Of a DNA stretch of 57,457 nt, positions 7,466 to 14,951 are shown piece by piece. The stretch is from an uncultured Myxococcales bacterium. GTDB lineage: Bacteria > Myxococcota_A > UBA9042. The notes beneath the pieces were generated by a model. That model made no database searches. It saw nothing but the letters and a program-made list of their open reading frames with translations, and was not told where the DNA came from. Numbering within the stretch: position 1 is the first letter of the stretch; the number at the start of each line of letters is the position of its first letter. The position numbers and the translations under genes are program-made. The stretch spans positions 1 to 57,457 of the forward strand of contig CAISBR010000051.1 in assembly GCA_903883645.1 (NCBI GenBank). Direction: 5' to 3'.

Positions 7466-8368
7466 ATGCCCGCCAAGTCTGCCCCCACGCCCGCGGTGCT
7501 GGCGCATTTGCCGCTGCAGCTGATCTTCCCCGATCCGGCCCAGGCGCGCCGCGTCATCGACCCCGATGGTGTAGCCGAACTCGCTGCAAGTATTGTGAGT
7601 GTTGGTCTGATTCACCCTGTGGCGGTGCGGCAACAGCTCGACGGCAGCTATGTGCTCGTGGCCGGCGAGCGGCGATGGCGGGCGTACCAGCAGTTGGCCC
7701 AGGCGGATGCCAAATTCGCAACAATTCCAGCGATGGTGCAGGCGCGTACCGATGCCGAAGCGCGGCGTGCCGGCCTGGTCGAGAACGTGGTACGCCAAGA
7801 TCTGAACCCTATCGAGCGGGCCGAGGCCCTGCACGCACTCAAGGGCGCGCTGCACACCAACTGGGCCGGCGTGGCGCGGATGACGGGCCTGGGTGCGCGG
7901 CGGGTGCAGCAGCTCGCCGGCCTGACGAGCCTGCGGCGCGAGGTGCGGACGGCGCTGCGCGATGGGGCCCTAAGTGAGGCGCAAGCAAGGGCTTTGCAGC
8001 ATTTGGGCAAGTCGGCCGGCGCGCTGCTGCTGCTCGAGTACCTGCTCGCCAACCCCGATACCGGGGCCGAAGTCGCCATGGAAATGGCCCGCCTTATGAA
8101 GCGCAATCCGGGCACAACCCCTTATGCTGCTTTGGAATTGCGCGCGGCCGATCACCCCGCTTCCCAGCTGCCGCCGCTGCCTACGCCCCTTGACCAGACG
8201 GAAACGGGGCGGCTTGTCGCGGCTTTGCGCGGTGTACTGCGCAAGTTGGATACGCTGGGCGACGACCCTGGTGCGGCCGCGTGGGAAGTGCTGGACTTGG
8301 CGCGGGCGGTGGGGCAAAAAGCTGAGGAGCTGCATTCGGTCTGGCTCGCCGACACGGCGGTCGAATAA
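7466..8368 (+). CDS. ParB/Spo0J-family nucleotide-and-DNA-binding protein (orphan, no ParA beside it)
   Basis: The protein has 300 residues. The N-terminal ParB domain has the GERRWRA box (about residue 68) that forms the CTP-binding pocket in true ParB proteins, followed by ENVVRQDLNPIERAEAL and a helix-turn-helix-type KorB/ParB centre (about residues 125-150, TGLGARRVQQLAGL). The C-terminal dimerisation part is atypical. The ATG at 7466 has GGAGG 5 nt upstream. No parA, gidA/B or rnpA neighbour is present, so this is more likely a secondary ParB-like regulator than the chromosome segregation ParB. The next gene starts 3 nt after its stop, an odd pairing with a secreted protein. Confidence 0.82.
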   Translation: MPAKSAPTPAVLAHLPLQLIFPDPAQARRVIDPDGVAELAASIVSVGLIHPVAVRQQLDGSYVLVAGERRWRAYQQLAQADAKFATIPAMVQARTDAEARRAGLVENVVRQDLNPIERAEALHALKGALHTNWAGVARMTGLGARRVQQLAGLTSLRREVRTALRDGALSEAQARALQHLGKSAGALLLLEYLLANPDTGAEVAMEMARLMKRNPGTTPYAALELRAADHPASQLPPLPTPLDQTETGRLVAALRGVLRKLDTLGDDPGAAAWEVLDLARAVGQKAEELHSVWLADTAVE

Positions 8369-8371
8369 GCA

Positions 8372-10648
8372 GTGAAAAGTCAACTAAGTCAGATGCTTGC
8401 TGTGTTTTTGTTGCTGTCGGCAGGGCTCGTGCACGCCGCAGAGCGCGGCCAGCCCGGGCAGTTTCGCCGCAGTGCGGTGACGCGGTTGACCGATGTCGCC
8501 GCGCCCAACCCCTTGGCACCGCGCCGTACTCCGGGGCCGCCGCGCGCGCTTGAGCACGACGGCGAGCGCGAGGCGTTGGCCAAGGTTCTTAGCACGGGCG
8601 CGCACTTGTGGGCCAAGCCGCCTATGCGCGATGTCGGTACGGGCGGTGCGGCTGGTCCGCCGGCCAAGATTGCCACCCTGTTTGCCGCCCAAGCGCGCAG
8701 CGACTATCCGATCGGTCCGCCCGATACCACGGGGGCAGTGGGCAAAGACCGCCTGATTACCGGCACCAATATCGCGATTTCGGTGCACGATCGCAGTGGC
8801 AAGACCTTAAAGACTGCTGATATTAACGAGTTTTGGGCCCCACTGGCCGGCGACAGCAGCTACTGCGGCGATCCGCGCTTTGTCTACGACCCGCTGGCCG
8901 ACCGCTTCTATTCCGTCGTTATGGCGATCAACTACCAAGACAGCTCGGTCCGGTTGCTGCTCGCGAATACGGTGACGAACGACCCGGCCGGCGAGTGGCA
9001 CCAAGTGGACCTGCCGCTGCCAGCCACGCACTCGATCGACCAGCCGCTGCTCGGTTTTTCGGCCAATCGGGTCGTGGTACAGGCCAACGACTTTGTGGGC
9101 TCGCTCGACAAGTTGACCGGGGCGGCGGTGCGCACGCGGATCTTCTCGATCGACAAGGCGGACCTGCTGGCAGGCGGCAAGGGCAAGCTGGTCAGCTGGG
9201 CCGAGCAGACGATGGGGCTATCGAACGCGCCGGCACAGACCTGGGACCCGCAGGTGACCGATGGTTATCTTGTTTCGAGTAGTGGCTCCGCCGCTCTACG
9301 GCTGCTGCGGATTACCGGACCGCTGGGCGACGAGCAACTCGAGAGCGTTGCCAGCTGGTCGACGGAGGCCGGTGGCGCCATGTACCTCAACGGCTCGAAT
9401 ATCGGCCCACAGCTCGGCAGCGACGTAGCCATCGATGTCGGCGACGGCCGTACGCACGACGCCATCTTGCGCAATGGCTCGCTGTGGTTCACGTTTTCGC
9501 TGTTTGCCCACAATCCCTCGCCCGTGCATGCCGTGGTGGTCTGGCAGCAGGTCAGCCTGTCTGGAGAGGTCTTGCAAGACGGCGTCATTGCGGGCGATTC
9601 GTCGCTAAGTCACTCCTCGTTGGCGCCAGATGCGAAGGGCAATGTGCTGGTCGGATTCTCGCAGACCAATCCCGAAGGCTTTGCCAGCGCTGCATTTGCC
9701 TACCATCGCGCCGATATGGCGCCGGGTACCACGCTGCCGGTGCAGACGGTGGTGGCGGGGCGCGGCCAATACGACCTGCAATTTCAGCCGTGGGGCAACC
9801 GCTGGGGCGACTATAGCGCCACGGTAATCGACCCGCAAAACGACCATTTATGGACCGTGCAAGAGTACGCGCTCACGCCCGACGGCAACGGTCAAGGCGT
9901 ATGGGGCGTGGCCTGGGCCGAGGTTACGCCCGACACGCCCACCTGCAGCAGCGACGCCGACTGCCCTACACTGCAGTACTGCGCCGACGGTCTGTGCACT
10001 GCCGACCTCATCCCCGGCACCGTGTGCAGCAACACCGCTACCTGCGCCACCGGTCTGTGTCTAAAGGGCGTGTGCTGCGCCGAGTCCTGCAGCGGTGACT
10101 GCCGTCGCTGCCTGCCCCTTTCGCTCGCCGAATCGGGCGCCACCCCGGGCATCTGCGCCTCCGCCTCCGCCAAAAGCACCTGCGACGACGGCGATCCGTG
10201 CACCGCGCAAAGCATGTGCAGCGGTAGTAAGTGCATAAAAGTAGGCATTAGTTGCGACGATGGCAATCCGTGCACGGCCGACGTCTGCGGCGCAAGCGGC
10301 TGTAGCCACACCCCGCTTAGCACCCCCTGTTCCGACGGCAGCGTCTGCACCGTGGGCGACCAGTGCGTCGCCGGCGCCTGCAAAGCCGGACCCGCCAAGG
10401 CCTGCCACCCCGACACAGGCCTCTGCCAAGTCGGCGGCACGTGCCACCCCGTCAATGGCTGCCAATTCGCCAAAGCGGCCGACGGCACCGGCTGCGGCGA
10501 CGGTTACTGCAGCGACGGCGAATGTACAGTGCCCTTGGGCGGCAGGGTGGCGACGGGGTGCGCGAGTGGGCAGGGCGCGGCATGGCCCCCGCTCATGCTG
10601 GTCCTGCTGGCCCTGGGCGGACTTCGGCTGCGGCGTCGTCGGTCCTAA
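8372..10648 (+). CDS. Secreted propeller-like protein with Cys-rich repeats and MYXO-CTERM-like tail
   Basis: The protein has 758 residues and a signal peptide (about residues 1-22). Residues about 110-525 look like a beta-propeller (PPDTTGAVGKDRL, FVYDPLADRFY, DLQFQPWGNRWGDYSA). Residues about 529-715 are Cys-rich, first with CSSDADC-type modules and then CDDGNPCTADVC modules. The C-terminus has a Cys (residue 730), a hydrophobic helix and a LRLRRRRS tail, the layout of the MYXO-CTERM sorting signal that directs Myxococcota proteins to the outer surface. The GTG start is 3 nt after the parB-like stop. An ATG at 8393 is an alternative that would shorten the signal peptide. The function is unknown. 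Confidence 0.78.
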   Translation: MKSQLSQMLAVFLLLSAGLVHAAERGQPGQFRRSAVTRLTDVAAPNPLAPRRTPGPPRALEHDGEREALAKVLSTGAHLWAKPPMRDVGTGGAAGPPAKIATLFAAQARSDYPIGPPDTTGAVGKDRLITGTNIAISVHDRSGKTLKTADINEFWAPLAGDSSYCGDPRFVYDPLADRFYSVVMAINYQDSSVRLLLANTVTNDPAGEWHQVDLPLPATHSIDQPLLGFSANRVVVQANDFVGSLDKLTGAAVRTRIFSIDKADLLAGGKGKLVSWAEQTMGLSNAPAQTWDPQVTDGYLVSSSGSAALRLLRITGPLGDEQLESVASWSTEAGGAMYLNGSNIGPQLGSDVAIDVGDGRTHDAILRNGSLWFTFSLFAHNPSPVHAVVVWQQVSLSGEVLQDGVIAGDSSLSHSSLAPDAKGNVLVGFSQTNPEGFASAAFAYHRADMAPGTTLPVQTVVAGRGQYDLQFQPWGNRWGDYSATVIDPQNDHLWTVQEYALTPDGNGQGVWGVAWAEVTPDTPTCSSDADCPTLQYCADGLCTADLIPGTVCSNTATCATGLCLKGVCCAESCSGDCRRCLPLSLAESGATPGICASASAKSTCDDGDPCTAQSMCSGSKCIKVGISCDDGNPCTADVCGASGCSHTPLSTPCSDGSVCTVGDQCVAGACKAGPAKACHPDTGLCQVGGTCHPVNGCQFAKAADGTGCGDGYCSDGECTVPLGGRVATGCASGQGAAWPPLMLVLLALGGLRLRRRRS

Positions 10649-10714
10649 GCTCAGAACGAAGCGACGTCGTTCTACTCATCGATAATAAAGCCTTTTTGCC
10701 AGCCAAAGCCGCCC

Positions 10715-10742
10715 TTGCCGGGGGCTCTGCGTGGCCTACCTT
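10715..10742 (+). promoter_or_regulatory. Candidate promoter of the four-gene operon at 10809
   Basis: TTGCCG (10715-10720), a 16-nt spacer and TACCTT (10737-10742), 66 nt before the first start codon. Confidence 0.4.
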
Positions 10743-10808
10743 GGCACAAGACCGGTCGCGCCGCCCATGACCGGTCCGGCGGCAATTGCGCCGCTAGGCG
10801 AGTCCGTC

Positions 10809-11288
10809 ATGGCTGAAACTACTGTAGAGTCTGTGTGTTGCCCCCCATTTGACCCGGTGCATTGGCGCGAGCGCGAGTGGACCTGGCACGAAAAGCTCTT
10901 TGTGCGCGACCGTGTCCGCAGCGTCATGCATATTCCACTCAATTTCGGCGCGGTAATGACCCGCAATCGGCTACGCATCGACGCGGAGCAGGCCGGCACG
11001 CCCGAGCAGTTGGTGCTGGCAGACGAGGTGTCGCTCTTTGCCACCGACCTCTACCTCGAAGTGACCAAGGCGGTGCCGGGGGCCAGCATGGCGCGGTTGT
11101 CGGGCGACTTCTTGGCCCAGCCGTTCGAGGGTGCCTATCGCGCAATTCCAAACTGGATCAAGGTGATGCGAGGTCTTGTGGCAGAGCGTGGCAAAGAGCT
11201 CAAGCACTTGTACTTCTACTACCCCCTGTGCCCCACGTGCGCTGCCCACTATGGCAAAAATTACGTTGTGATTATCGCCCAGATCTAG
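10809..11288 (+). CDS. Conserved protein of the CCPPFDP type, function unknown
   Basis: The protein has 159 residues. Conserved-looking features are an N-terminal CCPPFDPVHW motif, a W-HEKLFVRDRVRS block, HIPLNFG, and a C-terminal CPTCAAHYGKNYVV with a CxxC pair. I recognise the overall pattern from small uncharacterised proteins in Bacteroidota and Proteobacteria, sometimes labelled hydrolase without evidence. The two Cys pairs (CC at about 10, CxxC near 142) could bind metal or be redox-active. The ATG at 10809 follows a weak AGGCGA site; an upstream GTG frame from 10731 looks like leader. It is first in an operon with a methyltransferase and a VTT membrane protein. Confidence 0.7.
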   Translation: MAETTVESVCCPPFDPVHWREREWTWHEKLFVRDRVRSVMHIPLNFGAVMTRNRLRIDAEQAGTPEQLVLADEVSLFATDLYLEVTKAVPGASMARLSGDFLAQPFEGAYRAIPNWIKVMRGLVAERGKELKHLYFYYPLCPTCAAHYGKNYVVIIAQI

Positions 11289-11322
11289 TCGATCCACCGC
11301 CCCAGCTTGCATCGGCCCGGGG

Positions 11323-11985
11323 TTGGTGCACGATGCCGCCACCGGCCTATGCGCCGGCCGCGAGACGAACTTGGGCAACTTCTGGGACGAGCGCTACGAC
11401 AGCGACGATTACTTCTACGGTACGGCGCCGAACGACTTCTTGGCGGCGCAGGCGACCCGGCTCCCCGCAGGTGCGCGTGTGCTGTGCTTGGCCGAGGGCG
11501 AGGGCAGAAATGCCGTGTATTTGGCCGGTCTTGGCCACCAAGTGACAGCAGTCGACGGCTCGGCGGTGGGGCTGCGCAAGGCCGCACGCTTGGCGCAGCT
11601 GCAGGGTGTGCCCTTGGCGACGGTGGTGGCAGACCTGAACGATTTCGCAATCGAGCCGGGCGCTTGGGACGCGATTGTCTCGATTTGGTGCCACTTGCCT
11701 CCAGCCCTGCGCGCCAAAGTGCACGCCGGAGTCGAAACCGGTCTCGCGCCGGGTGGCTGGTTGATCCTCGAAGCCTATCACCCCAGCCAGATCGGTCGCG
11801 GCACGGGCGGTCCGGCCTCGCCCGAGTTGATGATGACGTTAGCGGCATTGCGAAGCGAACTCAAAGAGTTGCAGTGGGAAGTGGCCCAAGAGTCTGAGCG
11901 CGAAGTGGCCGAAGGCGCCGGGCATCGCGGCTGGAGCGCCGTTACCCAACTGGCCGCCTGCCAAGCCATCCGCACCGCTACATGA
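11323..11985 (+). CDS. Class I SAM-dependent methyltransferase (TehB-like)
   Basis: The protein has about 220 residues. It opens with NFWDERYDSDDYFYGTAPNDFL, followed by motif I VLCLAEGEGRNAVYLA (SAM-binding loop) and an acidic motif II (VTAVDGS). This resembles small TehB-like or thiopurine-type methyltransferases that act on small molecules. The substrate is unknown. The start is uncertain: TTG 11323 or GTG 11326 are possible, and neither has a strong ribosome site. It ends in an ATGA overlap with the next gene, so they are co-translated. Confidence 0.8.
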   Translation: MVHDAATGLCAGRETNLGNFWDERYDSDDYFYGTAPNDFLAAQATRLPAGARVLCLAEGEGRNAVYLAGLGHQVTAVDGSAVGLRKAARLAQLQGVPLATVVADLNDFAIEPGAWDAIVSIWCHLPPALRAKVHAGVETGLAPGGWLILEAYHPSQIGRGTGGPASPELMMTLAALRSELKELQWEVAQESEREVAEGAGHRGWSAVTQLAACQAIRTAT

Positions 11986-12668
11986 CGACCGGTCTTGCCC
12001 CCAGAAGCAGGCTTAGCGCGCGGTTGGCTTTGCTTCTCGCTGCGGGTCTGCTTGTACTGGGCGCGCACCAGGCTGGCATCTTGCACTGGCTGGGCGACCC
12101 GGCACTGCTCAAGGCGGCGCTTGTGGGGCAGGGCGCCTGGGGCTGGCTCATTTTTGTGGCAACGTACGCGCTTTTGCAGCCCTTTGGCGTACCCGGCACG
12201 GTGTTTGTGTTCGCCGCGCCGCTGATTTGGCCGTGGCCGCTGGCCTTTGCACTTTCGATGGTTGGCACGATGGCGGCGAGTGTCATCGGCTTCTCGTTTG
12301 CCCGTTTTGTGGCGCGCGACTGGGTGGCGGCGCGCATTCCGCCGCGGTTTGCCGCCTACGACCGCGCCCTGGCCGAGCGCGGCTTTGCTACAGTGGTGAC
12401 CCTGCGCTTCGTCTTTTGGATGCCGCAGATGCTGCACGCCTTCTTAGGTGTGTCGCAGGTCCCCTTCTGGACGCACTTTTGGGGTTCGCTGCTTGGCTAC
12501 TTGCCGCCGCTGCTGGCCACGGCGTATTTTGGGGCGAAGGTGTTCGATTGGGCCAAAGAGCTCTCGCTCGGTGGCTGGCTCGGGCTGGCGGCGGGTTGGG
12601 CCGGCCTGATTGCAGTGGTGTGGTGGCTGCGCCGTTGGCGTGGGCGCAAAGAGGTAGAACATGGTTAA
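11982..12668 (+). CDS. TVP38/TMEM64 (VTT/DedA-superfamily) inner membrane protein
   Basis: The protein has 228 residues with about five or six hydrophobic segments. The VTT-domain core is visible as QPFGVPGTVFVFAAPLIW, then the glycine-rich re-entrant part GTMAASVIGFSFARFVARDW and the FWMPQMLHAFLGVSQVPFWTHFWGSLLGYLPP block. Family members are linked to lipid scrambling or small-solute transport. ATGA overlap with the methyltransferase upstream and 8-nt overlap with the lipoprotein gene downstream make a tight operon. Confidence 0.85.
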   Translation: MTTGLAPRSRLSARLALLLAAGLLVLGAHQAGILHWLGDPALLKAALVGQGAWGWLIFVATYALLQPFGVPGTVFVFAAPLIWPWPLAFALSMVGTMAASVIGFSFARFVARDWVAARIPPRFAAYDRALAERGFATVVTLRFVFWMPQMLHAFLGVSQVPFWTHFWGSLLGYLPPLLATAYFGAKVFDWAKELSLGGWLGLAAGWAGLIAVVWWLRRWRGRKEVEHG

Positions 12669-14787
12669 AGTTATAGTCTTATTTGGCCTCGCCTTGGCCG
12701 TATCTGCCTGCTCGACCGCCGCGCCTACGGCCGCCACCGCGGCCCACGACACCCTTGCGGACGCTGCCCCAGACACGGCCGGCGATGCACCCAGCGATGC
12801 ACCCAGCGATGCACCCAGCGACATACCCAGCGACATAGCCAGCGACATAGCCAGCGATGCCACTGCGTCCGTGCCCTTTGCGTGCCCTGCCGGCGCCGCC
12901 CAGCCCTGGGTCGAGACGCAGGCGATCGATGTAAAACGCAAGAAATTCGCGATGTCACTGTTCCACTTCAACATCGAGTATGTGATCAATGGCCTGGAGT
13001 GCAGCGACGCCCAAGGCCAGCACTGGTTTATGGACGGCGCGATCAACAAAGGCTGGGGCGACACGCAAGTCGAAGATTATATTGTCGATCAGACTTTTCG
13101 GCCGATGCTCGAGATGTACGACAAGCACCCGAGCTGGGGCGTCAACTTCGAGCTGCAGGGCCGCATGATCGAGGTCATCGCCCAGAGGCATCCTAAGGTC
13201 TTGGCTTTGCTGCAAAAGTTGGCATGGCGCGGCCAGGTCGAGCTGGTCAGTTTCCACGCCAACGATCAACTTTTCTTGGCTTTTCCCCGCGAGGATCTGC
13301 ACCGCTCGATCGCGCGCACCAAGGCCATTTTTGCCGAGGCGTGCCTGCCGCTGTCGGGCGTGGTGTTCGACCAAGAGGGCCAGGCGGGCGAGGGGCGGCA
13401 GAAGGTGCTGCTGCAAGAGGGCTATACCATTGGCGTCTTCCCCAAGAACCTGTTCAAGTACGTGCACAAAGACGCCGAAAATACTGGATTTTGGCCCCTG
13501 TACAGCAGCGAGGGCGGCGACCTGATTGTCGGCCCGGGCGGCATCGACCCAGCAAGCGGGGTTGAGGTGGCGTGGAACTTCTTTGACGACGGCGAGTTAT
13601 GTGCCGTTGGCGAGACCGACATGGGGCCCAAGAACCCCTACTTTGCCCCCAGCGCGCCCACCGATCCGGCCCGCGTCGCCGCGTTTGAAGCCGAGCTTGC
13701 GGCCAGCGAAGCGCAGGGCTTCTACATGGCGCGTATTAGCGATTATGTTCGGCATTTGAAGAGTTCGGGGCTGCAGCCCAAGCCTGCGCCGCCGCTTCTC
13801 GATGGCACGTGGCAGGCGCCCAGCACCAAAAGCATCCATCGCTGGCTCGGCGGCAGCGGCGTGCTCGACGCGCTCTACCGCAGCGAAAACGACGACGGCG
13901 TGCGCACTGGCAACGTTCAAGCAAGGCATTTCGCCCTGGTAATCAGTCAGTTGGCTAGCGCGGGTTTGGGCAAGATTCCCGTTACGGCTGCACAGGCCAA
14001 TGCGCTCTGGTCCAACGTGTGGCGCGCCCAGGTGTCCGACTGCTCGGGGGTAAACCCCTGGTACTGCGAGACGCTTTTTGGTCTGCAGACCGATGCCTTG
14101 GTGCTGTCGGACGCCAAGAGCCTGCTGGCTGCTGCCAACATGAGCGCGCCGGCATGGGACACTGCGACCCAGAAGCCATGGCCCAGCGCCGAGGCGACAC
14201 AACTGCCCATCGATGCGACCATTCTGGGTGGGATCGTGGTGCCAAAGGCCCTGGGCGAGGTCAATGCCCCCTTCGACGTGACGGCAACGGGCCTACAGCG
14301 CCCCGTGCAAGCGCGTTGGGAGGCGATCTCGCAGCAGCGCTACCGCCTGCACATCGACATCGGCGCGGCGGAGTGCGGTGGCAGCAAGTGCCTGGGCGAA
14401 ACACGGATGGTGGCGCTGCAGGTGCCGCGACTGTCCGATACACTTGAATATTCGCCTGGTTTGCTCGACGGTGAGCTGCGCAGCTACCCGCTCTCGGCGT
14501 TTCAGTTCGCACTGGGCGAGGCCTGGCTGCCACTTGGCAATGGCCTGTTGGGTCTTGGTCCGGCGGGTGCAGGGGTCAATTGGTACCTAATCAAGCATAC
14601 GGCGACATCCCACTTGTCGGTGCGGGTGGCGCCGGCGAGCCAAAGCTACACGTTTCAAGACGAGACAGTGCCCGAAAGTGCTCAACGTCACTGGGTTTTT
14701 GAGCTGATTCGTGGCACGCCCACCGAGGCTTTGGCGGCGGCGCAGACCCTGTGCGTGACGCCGGTGGTGGCTCTACATAGCCCGTAG
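12661..14787 (+). CDS. Large lipoprotein with a GH57/GH38-like N-terminal barrel (tentative)
   Basis: The protein has 708 residues. The lipobox is VSAC (Cys17). A 45-residue Ala/Asp/Ser linker follows, partly built from a 12-bp DNA repeat (12781-12852). From about residue 95 the sequence FHFNIEYVI, then LKLAWRGQVELVSFHANDQ and RSIARTKAIF, resembles the opening of GH57/GH38-type (beta/alpha)7 glycoside hydrolases: the strand-1 motif and the RGQVEL segment. I do not see a certain catalytic pair, so enzymatic activity is unproven. The C-terminal 200 residues look beta-rich. The ATG overlaps the VTT gene by 8 nt, and AAAGAGGT precedes it. Confidence 0.6.
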   Translation: MVKVIVLFGLALAVSACSTAAPTAATAAHDTLADAAPDTAGDAPSDAPSDAPSDIPSDIASDIASDATASVPFACPAGAAQPWVETQAIDVKRKKFAMSLFHFNIEYVINGLECSDAQGQHWFMDGAINKGWGDTQVEDYIVDQTFRPMLEMYDKHPSWGVNFELQGRMIEVIAQRHPKVLALLQKLAWRGQVELVSFHANDQLFLAFPREDLHRSIARTKAIFAEACLPLSGVVFDQEGQAGEGRQKVLLQEGYTIGVFPKNLFKYVHKDAENTGFWPLYSSEGGDLIVGPGGIDPASGVEVAWNFFDDGELCAVGETDMGPKNPYFAPSAPTDPARVAAFEAELAASEAQGFYMARISDYVRHLKSSGLQPKPAPPLLDGTWQAPSTKSIHRWLGGSGVLDALYRSENDDGVRTGNVQARHFALVISQLASAGLGKIPVTAAQANALWSNVWRAQVSDCSGVNPWYCETLFGLQTDALVLSDAKSLLAAANMSAPAWDTATQKPWPSAEATQLPIDATILGGIVVPKALGEVNAPFDVTATGLQRPVQARWEAISQQRYRLHIDIGAAECGGSKCLGETRMVALQVPRLSDTLEYSPGLLDGELRSYPLSAFQFALGEAWLPLGNGLLGLGPAGAGVNWYLIKHTATSHLSVRVAPASQSYTFQDETVPESAQRHWVFELIRGTPTEALAAAQTLCVTPVVALHSP
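12781..12852 (+). repeat. 12-bp in-frame tandem repeat in a lipoprotein linker
   Basis: Six units of the type AGCGATGCACCC / AGCGACATAGCC, encoding (S/G)DAP or SDI(P/A). Units are not identical but are in register. The repeats lie just after the lipobox in the linker that tethers the domain to the membrane. Unit gain or loss would change tether length without a frameshift. Confidence 0.85.
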
Positions 14788-14837
14788 CGTCCGCTGGTTC
14801 GGGCGCATGCCTCGACGAATCATTTGCAAAATGCTCA

Positions 14838-14866
14838 TTGCGCCCGCCGTGCACCTGCGCTAGCGT
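14838..14866 (+). promoter_or_regulatory. Candidate promoter of the two-gene Cys-rich lipoprotein operon
   Basis: TTGCGC (14838-14843), a 17-nt spacer and TAGCGT (14861-14866), 85 nt before the chosen ATG. Confidence 0.45.
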
Positions 14867-14951
14867 GCGTGGCTCGGTCACGAACGCTCCTTCGCCCCTT
14901 CTCACTTGTGCGCTCTTGACCAACCGCTGCCGCATGGCTTGGAGCAGACGC

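Noticed and set aside
10653..10673. Hairpin AGAACGA/TCGTTCT after the MYXO-CTERM-type gene as an intrinsic terminator
   Set aside because: The stem is short and not followed directly by a T-run; I cannot support termination.
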